Under the pieces are notes generated by a model. That model was not told where the DNA came from, did not search any database, and worked only from the letters and a program-made list of their open reading frames with translations. From Bradyrhizobium rifense (lineage in GTDB: Bacteria; Pseudomonadota; Alphaproteobacteria; Rhizobiales; Xanthobacteraceae), in assembly GCF_008123425.1 (NCBI RefSeq), contig NZ_VSSS01000035.1:1-35624 (forward strand): a DNA stretch of 35,624 nucleotides, in the 5' to 3' direction. The translations under genes were made by a program, and so were the position numbers. Shown here in pieces: positions 24,309 to 32,001 of this stretch (positions within the stretch are counted from its first letter, which is position 1; each line of letters opens with the position of its first letter).

Positions 24309-25241
24309 ATGAAGAAGCTTCTGTTGGCCGGCGTGACCATCGCGATGATGGCGACCCCGGCATTTGCCCAGACCTACAAGTTCGCCGTCGTGCCCAAGGC
24401 GATGAACAATCCGTTCTTCGACGTGGCGCGCGACGGCTGCATGAAGCGAGCCAAGGAACTCGGCAATGTCGAGTGCATCTATAAGGGGCCGATCGAGCAC
24501 GAGCCGGCGACGCAGGCGCAGATCATCCAGGACTTCATCACCCAGAAGGTGGATGGGCTCGCAATCTCGGTTGCAGACGTCGCGGCGATGACCAAGTCGA
24601 TCGACGCAGCGGCTGCGGCCGGCATTCCCGTCATCACGTTTGACGCGGATGCGCCGGGTTCGAAGCGGCAGGCCTATATCGGCACAAACAACAAGGACTT
24701 CGGCGTCGCGCTTGGCAAGCAGTTGCTCCAGCTTCGGCCGGACGGCGGCAAATATGCCATGGTCTCCGGTGGCCCGGGTGCCAAGAACCTTGCCGAGCGC
24801 GTCGACGGTGTCCGCGAAGCGCTCAAGGGCTCGAAATGGGTCGAGGTCCAGGGTTCGCCGACCTTCTGCAACGACGACTTCACGCTCGCGATCCAGCAGA
24901 TGTCGGACCTGCGCACCGCGACGCCCGACCTTGCCGCGATCATCCCGGTCGGTGGCTGGCCGATGTTCGCGCCGGAAGGTTTCAAGGCTTTCGTCAACAA
25001 GAACAAGAAGGATATCGACGCCGGCAAGTTCACGCTCGTCGTTGCCGATACGCTGAAGATGCAGCTCGAACTGCTGCGCGATGGTTACTCCAACGCGCTC
25101 ACCGGCCAGCGCCCATTCGAAATGGGCGAGAAGTCGATGGACACCCTGCTGGCGATCAAGAAGGGCCAGAAGGTTCCGGAAACGATCTACACCGGCCTCG
25201 ACCTGGTGACGAAGGATAACGTCGCTCAACTGTTGAAGTAG
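24309..25241 (+). CDS. Sugar ABC transporter periplasmic substrate-binding protein
   Basis: A 310-residue periplasmic protein. A signal peptide (1-20, ending AFA) precedes a type I periplasmic-binding fold of the ribose/xylose class: KFAVVPKAMNNPFFDVARDGC, ISVADVAAMTKSIDAAAAAGIPVITFDADAPGSKRQAYIGTNN, YAMVSGGPGAKNLAERVDGVREAL. It delivers a sugar to the adjacent permease. GTGGAGGGAAGAA gives a strong ribosome-binding site for the ATG at 24309. Unusually it is the last transporter gene, set off by a 93-base gap and followed by two stem-loops, which may raise its relative expression. Confidence 0.93.
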   Translation: MKKLLLAGVTIAMMATPAFAQTYKFAVVPKAMNNPFFDVARDGCMKRAKELGNVECIYKGPIEHEPATQAQIIQDFITQKVDGLAISVADVAAMTKSIDAAAAAGIPVITFDADAPGSKRQAYIGTNNKDFGVALGKQLLQLRPDGGKYAMVSGGPGAKNLAERVDGVREALKGSKWVEVQGSPTFCNDDFTLAIQQMSDLRTATPDLAAIIPVGGWPMFAPEGFKAFVNKNKKDIDAGKFTLVVADTLKMQLELLRDGYSNALTGQRPFEMGEKSMDTLLAIKKGQKVPETIYTGLDLVTKDNVAQLLK

Positions 25242-25265
25242 GAACGTTACCAGCCCAACGTTCCT
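25240..25265 (+). terminator. Stem-loop overlapping the binding-protein stop codon
   Basis: AGGAACGTT (25240-25248) and AACGTTCCT (25257-25265) form a perfect 9-base-pair stem with an 8-base loop, beginning inside the TAG stop. No U-tract follows, so mRNA 3'-end protection is likelier than termination. Confidence 0.6.
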
Positions 25266-25271
25266 GCGCTA

Positions 25272-25303
25272 CACTCCCTCTCCCGCTTGCGGGGGAGGGA
25301 GTG
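25272..25303 (+). repeat. Strong hairpin CACTCCCTCTCCCGC / GCGGGGGAGGGAGTG
   Basis: Two 15-base arms with one G-T mismatch enclose a two-base loop. It sits between the binding-protein gene and the aldo/keto reductase gene. It resembles small dispersed palindromes and could stabilise the upstream transporter mRNA or attenuate downstream transcription. Confidence 0.75.
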
Positions 25304-25326
25304 CTGCTGATTGGAAGGAGATTGCA

Positions 25327-26304
25327 ATGAAGCGTACGCAATTGGCTAACGGCCTCGATGTTACGGCAATCGGCCTTGGCTCGGCGCCGCTCGGCGGCCT
25401 GTTTTCTGCGGTCAGCGATGCGGACGCGGAAGCCACCGTCGCGAAGGCCTGGTCGCTCGGCGTCCGCTTCTTCGACACCGCGCCGCTCTACGGCTTTGGC
25501 CTCGCCGAGCGCCGTTTGGGCGCGTTCCTGCGCCAGCAGAAGCGGGACTCCTTTGCGATCTCGACCAAGGTCGGCCGGCTGCTGCATCCGGATGCCAGTG
25601 CGGCCGAGGACGATGACTACAAGGGCGCGCCTGCGCTGCGGCCGCAATTCGATTTCAGCTATGACGGCGTGATGCGTTCGGTCGAGGAAAGTCTCGACCG
25701 CCTCGGTCTCGATCGCGTCGACGTGCTGCTCGTGCACGATCCCGACGATCACTATGACGCGGCCGTCAGCGGCGCCTTCCGCGCGCTGATGCGCCTGCGC
25801 GCCGACGGCACGGTCAAGGCGATCGGTTCCGGCATGAACCAGTCGGAGATGCTGACGCGTTTCGCCGAAGCCGTGCCGGTCGACTGCTTCCTGCTCGCCG
25901 GCCGCTATACGCTGCTCGACCAGGGCGCGCTGGATGCGCTGTTTCCGGTCTGCGCGGCGAAGAACATCGGCATCCTGCTCGGCGGCATCTACAACAGCGG
26001 CATTCTGGCCAATCCGCACAGCGGCGCGAAGTTCAATTACCGGGATGCCGACGCGGCACTCGTGGTGCGCGCGCTGGAGCTCGACCAGCTCTGCCGCAAG
26101 CATGGTACCGAGCTGAAGGCTGCCGCGCTCCAGTTTTGCATGGCCCATCCGACCGTGACGGTCGCCTTAATGGGGGCGCGCAACGCGGCAGAGGTCACCG
26201 ACAGCATCGCAATGTCGGAGCACACGGTGCCTCCAGCCTTCTGGCAGGAGCTGCGTGCGAAAAACCTCGTCGACGCGCGGGCGCCGCTGCCGGGCGGAGC
26301 GTGA
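25327..26304 (+). CDS. Aldo/keto reductase, sugar 1-dehydrogenase-like
   Basis: A 325-residue aldo/keto reductase with a TIM barrel. Motifs are FFDTAPLYGFGLAERRLGAFL (Asp and catalytic Tyr), ISTKVGR (Lys), LLVHDPDDH (His) and AIGSGMNQSEM. The layout matches the D-threo-aldose/L-fucose 1-dehydrogenase and pyridoxal 4-dehydrogenase subgroup, which oxidise the sugar C1 to a lactone using NAD(P)+. GGAAGGAG precedes the ATG at 25327. It lies four bases upstream of a lactonase-like gene, supporting a dehydrogenase/lactonase pair. Confidence 0.9.
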   Translation: MKRTQLANGLDVTAIGLGSAPLGGLFSAVSDADAEATVAKAWSLGVRFFDTAPLYGFGLAERRLGAFLRQQKRDSFAISTKVGRLLHPDASAAEDDDYKGAPALRPQFDFSYDGVMRSVEESLDRLGLDRVDVLLVHDPDDHYDAAVSGAFRALMRLRADGTVKAIGSGMNQSEMLTRFAEAVPVDCFLLAGRYTLLDQGALDALFPVCAAKNIGILLGGIYNSGILANPHSGAKFNYRDADAALVVRALELDQLCRKHGTELKAAALQFCMAHPTVTVALMGARNAAEVTDSIAMSEHTVPPAFWQELRAKNLVDARAPLPGGA

Positions 26305-26307
26305 GAC

Positions 26308-27156
26308 ATGGCCATCGACGCGCACCAGCATTTCTGGGATCCCGCGCGCGCGGACTATCCCTGGATGGAGGGACCTGAACTCACGCCGATCCGCCGTGCG
26401 TTCGGGCCCGCCGATCTTGCTCCGCTGCTGAAGGCGAATGGCATCGACGCGAGCATCGTGGTGCAATGCCGCTCGTCGCTCGAGGAGACCGAGGAATTCT
26501 TGGCGGTTGCGCATGCCACGCCTTCGGTCATCGGTGTCATCGGCTGGGCCGATCTGACCGATGCAGCGCTCGGTGGCACGCTTGATCGCCTGCACGGCTT
26601 GCCGGGCGGCGCAAAGCTGGTCGGTATCCGCCACCAGGTCCACGACGAAGCCGATGCCGACTGGCTGTTGCGCGCGGACGTCCAGCGCGGACTAGCGGCC
26701 GTGTTCGCCCGCGATCTCACCTATGACTTGCTGGTCCGCACCCGCGAGCTCCGCGCCGCGATCGCGACTGCAAAAGCCTTTCCGCAAGGACGTTTCGTGC
26801 TCGACCACGCCGCAAAACCGCCGATCGCCGATGGCGGCAGCGCCGAATGGTCCGACCGTATCGCGTCGCTTGCGGCCTGCGACAACGTCTGGTGCAAGGT
26901 CTCGGGTCTCGCGACGGAAGCGAAGTGGACCGATTGGGACGCCGAGCGGCTGTTTCCGTTCGTCCAGCACGTCGCGAATTGCTTTGGCGAGGACCGCCTG
27001 ATCTTCGGCTCGGACTGGCCGGTGTGCCTGCTGGCGGGCAGCTATGGTGACATCAAGAGCGCGCTGGAGGCGTGCCTGGCGAAGCTAGGGCCGCAAGCGC
27101 GCGAGAAGACGTTTGGCGTGAATGCGAAGCGGGCGTATCGGCTGGCCGTGGGATGA
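26308..27156 (+). CDS. Amidohydrolase, L-fuconolactonase-like
   Basis: A 282-residue amidohydrolase-2 family enzyme. Metal and active-site segments are IDAHQHFWDP (HxH type), VGIRHQVHDEAD, FVLDHAAKPPI, VWCKVSGLATEA and LIFGSDWPVCLL (Asp). These match sugar lactonases such as L-fucono-1,5-lactonase, which open the lactone made by a sugar dehydrogenase. CGGAG precedes the ATG at 26308, four bases after the reductase stop. It ends the sugar cluster; a palindromic repeat follows. Confidence 0.9.
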   Translation: MAIDAHQHFWDPARADYPWMEGPELTPIRRAFGPADLAPLLKANGIDASIVVQCRSSLEETEEFLAVAHATPSVIGVIGWADLTDAALGGTLDRLHGLPGGAKLVGIRHQVHDEADADWLLRADVQRGLAAVFARDLTYDLLVRTRELRAAIATAKAFPQGRFVLDHAAKPPIADGGSAEWSDRIASLAACDNVWCKVSGLATEAKWTDWDAERLFPFVQHVANCFGEDRLIFGSDWPVCLLAGSYGDIKSALEACLAKLGPQAREKTFGVNAKRAYRLAVG

Positions 27157-27185
27157 TGGGCGCAAACTGGCGCCCACCCACACTT

Positions 27186-27312
27186 GTCGTCCCGGCGAAC
27201 GCCGGGACCCATAACCCCAGGGAGGAGTTTGGTGAAGATCTGTCGTTCGGTACTCCCACCTTCCGCGATCGAGAAATCACGCGGTATGGGTCCCGGCGTT
27301 CGCCGGGACGAC
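27186..27312. repeat. Modular palindromic repeat, copy 2 (A/B type)
   Basis: Outer 28-base arms (27186-27213 and 27285-27312) are perfect reverse complements. The inner left part resembles half-site A (ATAACCCCAGGGAGGAGTTT). The inner right part, read on the minus strand, is half-site B (ATACCGCGTGATTTCTCG). It separates the lactonase gene from the convergent NTF2-like gene. Confidence 0.88.
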
Positions 27313-27339
27313 GGCTGTGATTGAGGAGGCAGCACGCCC

Positions 27340-27705
27340 TCACACCCCCGCGGGCACCTGATCCAGACATCCCGTGATGCTCCTGATCCGCCCGTCCTTC
27401 AGCACGGCGAAATCCGTCCCCTTGATCGGGCTGTCGACGCCATCGGGTCCAAGCCCCCAGCTGAAGCGGACATGGTCGCCGTAGCCATTGGGCTCGCCGA
27501 TCAGGCTGAACTTGAAGTCTGGAAAGCGCTGCTGGACGCCTGAGATCAGCGCATCGATGCCGTCCTGGCCGTCGCCCTTCATCAGCGGATCGACATAGCT
27601 CGCATCCGCCGTCCAGTTCTCGTTGAGCAGTTCGCGACGGCGGCCGGCTGCGCGCTCGTTCCAGAGATCGATGTAGCGGCTGGCGATGGTGACGTGGTCG
27701 GTCAT
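27340..27705 (-). CDS. NTF2-like / SnoaL-like protein
   Basis: A 121-residue protein of the nuclear transport factor 2-like fold. It opens with VTIASRYIDLWNERAAGRRRELL and continues TADASYVDPLMKGDGQDGIDALISGVQQRFPDFKF, typical of the SnoaL/limonene-epoxide-hydrolase-like group. Members are small enzymes or ligand binders; no catalytic assignment is possible here. AAGGAGAG precedes the ATG at 27705. It is transcribed away from the RidA terminator region. Confidence 0.88.
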   Translation of the reverse strand: MTDHVTIASRYIDLWNERAAGRRRELLNENWTADASYVDPLMKGDGQDGIDALISGVQQRFPDFKFSLIGEPNGYGDHVRFSWGLGPDGVDSPIKGTDFAVLKDGRIRSITGCLDQVPAGV

Positions 27706-27799
27706 GAGACTCTCCTTCGATGGCGCCGTGTGGTCCGGCAGACCTGACTATCGAAGGTTCGCGCACGAGGATCGATTACCTCGGAGATCATGCGTCCGC

Positions 27800-27832
27800 A
27801 AAAAAGAGCGCGATGATGGTCTCATCGCGCTC
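27800..27832 (-). terminator. Rho-independent terminator of the RidA gene
   Basis: On the minus strand, GAGCGCGATGA (27832-27822) pairs perfectly with TCATCGCGCTC (27816-27806) around a 5-base loop, followed by TTTTTT (27805-27800). It begins 26 bases after the RidA stop. Confidence 0.92.
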
Positions 27833-27858
27833 CTTTCGGATGTCGGTTCTGCGCGAAT

Positions 27859-28209
27859 TTACTTCGCCGCCGTGACCATGATCTCGACGGTGTATTGCGG
27901 CGCGGCCAGCTTGGCTTCGACGGTGGCGCGGGCCGGGGTGTTGCCGGGCGACACCCAGCCGTCCCACACCGCGTTCATCTCCTGGAACGTCTTCATGTCG
28001 GTGATGTAGATCGTGGCCGACAGCAGCTTCGACTTGTCGGTGCCGGCCTTGGCGAGATGGCCGTCGATGGTCTTCAGGATGTCCTGGGTCTGCTTGGTCA
28101 CGCTTTCGCCGGCCGCATTGTTGGCGACGACGCCGGCGAGATAGACGGTGTTGCCGTGCACGACGACCTGGCTCATGCGCGGGCCGGTTTCAAAACGCTG
28201 GATGCTCAT
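27859..28209 (-). CDS. RidA/YjgF-family enamine/imine deaminase
   Basis: A 116-residue RidA-family protein. These trimeric enzymes hydrolyse reactive enamine/imine intermediates such as 2-aminoacrylate. It contains VVVHGNTVYLAGVVANN, TQDILKTIDGHLAKAGTDKSKLLSATIYI, NTPARATVEAKLAAP with the carboxylate-binding Arg94, and VEIMVTA with the terminal Glu. All the usual RidA positions appear present. It has its own clear terminator, and the 100-base gap to the upstream esterase gene suggests a separate promoter. Confidence 0.93.
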   Translation of the reverse strand: MSIQRFETGPRMSQVVVHGNTVYLAGVVANNAAGESVTKQTQDILKTIDGHLAKAGTDKSKLLSATIYITDMKTFQEMNAVWDGWVSPGNTPARATVEAKLAAPQYTVEIMVTAAK

Positions 28210-28309
28210 TTACGGGGTCTCCTGATGGGAATGGCGGCTCTCTCTAGCGCAGCGGCCTGCGCTGTGCCACCCCGGCAACGCATACGGCTCTCGCGAAGCA
28301 TGCGCTTAT

Positions 28310-29227
28310 TCAGCGAAACTGGCTGAAGAAAGCCCAAATCGTCTCGGCGCCGTCGATATCGCCGTTCTGCGGCCCGAGCAGGCCGGTTGCGACCTTCGGG
28401 AAGCGGGCGTCCGGCGCAAATCCGGGCATGCGGTGGCCGCCGCCGTTGACGCGATAGAGCAGGACGTCCAGCCCTGCAGGGCAGTGTGATGTGATCCGCG
28501 TGACGCTGGATTGATCGTTGGGCGCCTTGTCGGGGAGATCAGTCACGCTGGCGTCGTCGCTCTCGCAGCCATTGAGCTCGCGCCAAAATGCCACGGTCTT
28601 CTCGGTGGACCAGAACCCGTCTGCGGCAAAATAGCTCGATCCGCGTCCACCCTCGTAAGGGATCAGCGGATCGGCTGTGCCGTTCATGATGAGCATCGGC
28701 AGCGGCCGCGACGGATGGCAGGTGACGGCGGTCTCATCGGTGAGGTTCATGATCACGCTGGCGCCGGCCACAAACAGATCGGCGCGCGCACAGACCAGCG
28801 TCATCACCATGGCGCCGCCGTTGGAGACGCCGGTGACATAGACGCGTTTGGCATCGGCCGTACCGTCGGCCACCAGCTTCTCGACCAGCTTCGCGATAAA
28901 GGCGACGTCATCGGTGCCTGCGGGCGGTCCGCGCAGTTCAGGTCCTGCCTTCGTCCGCGCATCGGCCCAGGCATGGTTGAGCCCATCGGGAAACACCACG
29001 GCCAGCCCCTCGCGTTTGGCGACCTGCGGCCATGCCGTCCGCGTGATCATATCGGCGCCGCGCTGGGTCTTGCCGTGCAGCACGATCACGAGCGGCGCCG
29101 GTTTTTTCGCCGGCAATTGTGCGGTGTAGGACCGCATCACGCCGTTGACGTCGATCGTGTCGGCGGATGCGGCTGGCGCTGCGGCGAGTGCCGCAACGAG
29201 CACCCCGATATGCATCCCACACCGCAT
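28310..29227 (-). CDS. Exported PHB-depolymerase/feruloyl-esterase-like hydrolase
   Basis: A 305-residue secreted alpha/beta hydrolase of the LpqC/esterase-PHB family. A signal peptide (about 1-22, ending ASA) precedes the domain. The oxyanion region is VLHGKTQRGADM, the nucleophile elbow GVSNGGAM (Ser135), the acid region NGTADPLIPYEGG and the catalytic His NGGGHRMPG. Relatives cleave polyhydroxyalkanoate or plant phenolic esters; the substrate is unproven. It starts three bases after the FAD dehydrogenase stop, so the two genes are one transcript. Confidence 0.9.
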   Translation of the reverse strand: MRCGMHIGVLVAALAAAPAASADTIDVNGVMRSYTAQLPAKKPAPLVIVLHGKTQRGADMITRTAWPQVAKREGLAVVFPDGLNHAWADARTKAGPELRGPPAGTDDVAFIAKLVEKLVADGTADAKRVYVTGVSNGGAMVMTLVCARADLFVAGASVIMNLTDETAVTCHPSRPLPMLIMNGTADPLIPYEGGRGSSYFAADGFWSTEKTVAFWRELNGCESDDASVTDLPDKAPNDQSSVTRITSHCPAGLDVLLYRVNGGGHRMPGFAPDARFPKVATGLLGPQNGDIDGAETIWAFFSQFR

Positions 29228-29230
29228 GAT

Positions 29231-30901
29231 CTATCCCACCGCTTTCGCCGCCGCACGGCCGGCATTGCGGCCCGAGAACAGGCAGCCGCCGAGGAAGGTG
29301 CCCTCCAGCGAGCGATAACCGTGCACGCCGCCGCCGCCGAAGCCGGCGGCTTCGCCGACCGCATAGAGGCCGGGAATGACGCTCCCCTCAGCGCCGAACA
29401 CGCGCGAGTCGAGATCGGTCTCGAAACCGCCCAGCGTCTTGCGGGTGAGGATGTTGAGCTTGACCGCGATCAGCGGCCCCTGCGCGGGATCGAGAATACG
29501 GTGCGGTGACGCCGTGCGGATCAGCTTGTCGCCGATGTAACGCCGCGCATTGTGGATGTTCATCACCTGCGCGTCCTTGACGTAGGGGTTGGCGATCTCA
29601 CGGTCGCGCGCCTCGATTTGCATCCTGATCTCGTCGAGCTTAAGCAAATCATTATCGGCGAGCTTGTTCATGGCGGCGACGAGATCCTCGATATTGTCGC
29701 GCACGATGAAGTCGACACCGTGGCTTTTGAACGCCTCCACCGGCGCCGGCGCGCCCTTGTTGGTGGCGCGGCGCAACGTCATGCGCCAGCTTTTTCCGGT
29801 GAGATCGGGATTCTGCTCCGAGCCCGACAGCGCAAATTCCTTCTTGATGATGGCCTGCGTCAGGATGAACCAGGAATAATCATATCCGGTGGACATGATG
29901 TATTTGAGCTGGCCGAGCGTATCGGACCCCGGGAATAGCGGCGCCGGCAGCCGCGTGCCTGTGGCGTCGAACCACATCGAGGACGGGCCGGGCAGGATGC
30001 GGATGCCGTGGCGCGGCCAGATCGGTGACCAGTTCTGGATGCCCTCGACATAGTGCCACATGCGGTCGCGGTTGATCAGCCGCGCGCCTGATTTTTCGGT
30101 GATGCCGATCATGCGGCCGTCGACATGCTCGGGCACGCCGGAGATCATGAATTTTGGCGGCTCGCCGAGTCGCTGCGGCCAGTTCGCACGCACCAGGTCA
30201 TGATTGCCGCCGATGCCGCCGGACGCCACGATCACGGCCTGCGCCTTCAGCGCGAACTCGCCGACGACAGTGCGTGATGAGCTCTTGCCGCGCTCGACGT
30301 TGTCTGGCGCGAGAATGGCGCCGCTGACGCCATCCACCGTGCTGTTGGTGATCGAGAGTGCATCGACGCGATGGCGGAACCTGAAGATCAGCCGGCCGCT
30401 CTTGGCGGCGTCGCGCGCGCGGCGCTCGAACGGCTCGACGATGCCGGGGCCGGTGCCCCAGGTGACGTGAAAGCGGGGCACCGAATTGCCGTGGCCCATC
30501 GCGTCATAGCCACCACGCTCGGCCCAGCCGACCACGGGAAAGATGCGATGCCCCATCGCGCGCAGCCAGGCGCGCTTCTCGCCGGCCGCGAACGCCACAT
30601 AGGCCTCGGCCCATTGGCGCGGCCAGAAATCCTCGTCGCGATCGAAGCCGGCGGCGCCGAGCCAGTCCTGCATCGCGAGGTCAAAGGAGTCCTTGATGCC
30701 GAGCCGGCGCTGTTCCGGCGAGTTCACCAGAAACAATCCGCCGAACGACCAGAACGCCTGGCCGCCGAGCGACTGCTCGCCCTCCTGATCGACGACGATC
30801 ACGCGCTTGCCGGCATCGGCGATCTCGGTCGCCGCCACCAGTCCCGATAGTCCGCCGCCGACGACAATGACGTCAGCCTGCTCAGTCGAATGCCCGGCCA
30901 T
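29231..30901 (-). CDS. FAD-binding dehydrogenase, ketosteroid-dehydrogenase-like
   Basis: A 556-residue flavoprotein of the fumarate reductase/3-ketosteroid dehydrogenase superfamily. Residues 11-30 are the FAD Rossmann site (VIVVGGGLSGLVAATEIADA), followed by VVDQEGEQSLGGQAFWSFGG and, near the C-terminus, GLYAVGEAAGFGGGGVHGYRSLEG. Such proteins catalyse FAD-linked 1,2-dehydrogenation or reduction; the substrate is unknown. The ATG at 30901 follows GGGGGGAA; an in-frame start 18 codons upstream lacks family-like sequence. No signal peptide is seen. It precedes the esterase gene by three bases. Confidence 0.9.
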   Translation of the reverse strand: MAGHSTEQADVIVVGGGLSGLVAATEIADAGKRVIVVDQEGEQSLGGQAFWSFGGLFLVNSPEQRRLGIKDSFDLAMQDWLGAAGFDRDEDFWPRQWAEAYVAFAAGEKRAWLRAMGHRIFPVVGWAERGGYDAMGHGNSVPRFHVTWGTGPGIVEPFERRARDAAKSGRLIFRFRHRVDALSITNSTVDGVSGAILAPDNVERGKSSSRTVVGEFALKAQAVIVASGGIGGNHDLVRANWPQRLGEPPKFMISGVPEHVDGRMIGITEKSGARLINRDRMWHYVEGIQNWSPIWPRHGIRILPGPSSMWFDATGTRLPAPLFPGSDTLGQLKYIMSTGYDYSWFILTQAIIKKEFALSGSEQNPDLTGKSWRMTLRRATNKGAPAPVEAFKSHGVDFIVRDNIEDLVAAMNKLADNDLLKLDEIRMQIEARDREIANPYVKDAQVMNIHNARRYIGDKLIRTASPHRILDPAQGPLIAVKLNILTRKTLGGFETDLDSRVFGAEGSVIPGLYAVGEAAGFGGGGVHGYRSLEGTFLGGCLFSGRNAGRAAAKAVG

Positions 30902-31150
30902 GAGTTCCCCCCTGTAGTTGTCCGGATTGAAGCCAGCGGTTGCAACTGAGATCAAGGGCTTGTCGCGTAAGACATCATTAACTTGTTCCAGTTTGGGACC
31001 GGGCCGGCCCCAGTGCAGCGCGGACGCAACACTGGATTTGAATTTGTTTTGAGCGAGCCGGCGTGCCTAGACAAAACCTTGGTTACGACAGACGCTAGCG
31101 ATGCATCACCACCTGACACACAGATTCGAATTCGACTGGGGCGGGGGCCA
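30902..31150. promoter_or_regulatory. Divergent spacer, FAD dehydrogenase / CASAC protein
   Basis: This 249-base region lies between divergent starts and should contain both promoters. An open frame crosses it on the plus strand (from 30983) but lacks a ribosome-binding site and signal-like sequence, so I treat it as non-coding. No convincing boxes or palindromes were found. Confidence 0.4.
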
Positions 31151-31672
31151 ATGAAGTTTCTGACGGGGTTGCTTGCGGCGGTTCTCCTGGTCGCTTGCAT
31201 GGGGGCGTCTCACGCGGTGGTTCGGATCGCGGACGACCGCGGCGGCCGGATCGGAACCTACGTCGACAAATACCAGGACCTGCGCCAGTCCGGCGACACC
31301 GTCATCATCGACGGCCTCTGTGCCTCGGCCTGCACCATCGTCCTCGGCGCCATCCCGCACGACCGCATCTGCGTCACCGCGAGCGCGACGCTCGGCTTCC
31401 ACGCCGCCTGGGATTTCGGCGCCAATGGCCGCGCCGTGACCAATGCTGAAGCGACCCAGATGCTCTATGCGATGTATCCCTCGCAGGTGAAGCGCTGGAT
31501 CAACCAGCGCGGCGGCCTCACGCCGCACATGCTGTTCCTGAGGGGCAGGCAGCTCCAGGCCATGTACAAGCCCTGCTACCTGGACGCGCAAGCCTCGGCG
31601 ATCAAGCCGTCGCGCCGGTCTCTCCCGCAAGTGGAACAGCTCGAATCCGCCCGGGGCCAGCTGCTTCACTGA
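31151..31672 (+). CDS. Exported protein with ClpP-like GLCASAC motif
   Basis: A 173-residue protein. The N-terminus is a signal sequence (about 1-22); LVAC at 13-16 could be a lipobox, so it may be a lipoprotein. The segment VIIDGLCASACTIVLGA (51-67) followed by ICVTASATLGFHAAW (74-87) matches a group of exported proteins with a ClpP/crotonase-like core. In them the Ser of CASAC (Ser59) and the His of GFH (His84) are candidate catalytic residues. Activity is not established. The ATG at 31151 gives a proper signal peptide; the longer open frame from 30983 does not. A strong hairpin follows. Confidence 0.8.
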   Translation: MKFLTGLLAAVLLVACMGASHAVVRIADDRGGRIGTYVDKYQDLRQSGDTVIIDGLCASACTIVLGAIPHDRICVTASATLGFHAAWDFGANGRAVTNAEATQMLYAMYPSQVKRWINQRGGLTPHMLFLRGRQLQAMYKPCYLDAQASAIKPSRRSLPQVEQLESARGQLLH

Positions 31673-31696
31673 CATCCTCAGCATGACGGGATCCTT

Positions 31697-31736
31697 TTGG
31701 CCCGCCAGCGGTGCCTTGCCCGCTGGCGGGCCAAAG
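31697..31736. terminator. Perfect 16-bp hairpin after the CASAC gene
   Basis: TTTGGCCCGCCAGCGG (31697-31712) and its exact complement (31721-31736) enclose an 8-base loop, 24 bases after the stop codon. There is no U-tract on the plus strand, but the stem is very stable and likely marks a transcript end. Confidence 0.75.
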
Positions 31737-31782
31737 CCTATCTGAAAGGCAGGGAATCGGGGCCTTCGCCCCGGTCGTTGTC

Positions 31783-31977
31783 ATGGCTCAACCACTGCAT
31801 CCGGCGCATCCGCTAGAGGACAATTCGCCCACTGCCGGGCGCACGCCGTCCGTGCTGCTGTGGGGCGGCGCGTGTGTCGGTGGGCTCATGGTTATCGGCG
31901 CGCTCGCGCTCTGGTTCCATTATGGCTCCCAGGTGTTCTTCGAAATGATCAGGACCGGCTTTGCCGCCTGCTTCTGA
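31783..31977 (+). CDS. Small single-span membrane protein
   Basis: A 64-residue protein: a polar Pro-rich N-terminus (MAQPLHPAHPLEDNSPTAGRTP), one hydrophobic helix (about 25-45, VLLWGGACVGGLMVIGALALW) and a short tail with a second hydrophobic patch. The function is unknown. Its position 24 bases before a SCO1-type gene on the same strand suggests a role linked to copper delivery or respiratory oxidase assembly, which is inference. No strong ribosome-binding site is visible. Confidence 0.65.
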   Translation: MAQPLHPAHPLEDNSPTAGRTPSVLLWGGACVGGLMVIGALALWFHYGSQVFFEMIRTGFAACF

Positions 31978-32001
31978 CCCGCGACAGGAAGTTTTCCGCT
32001 C

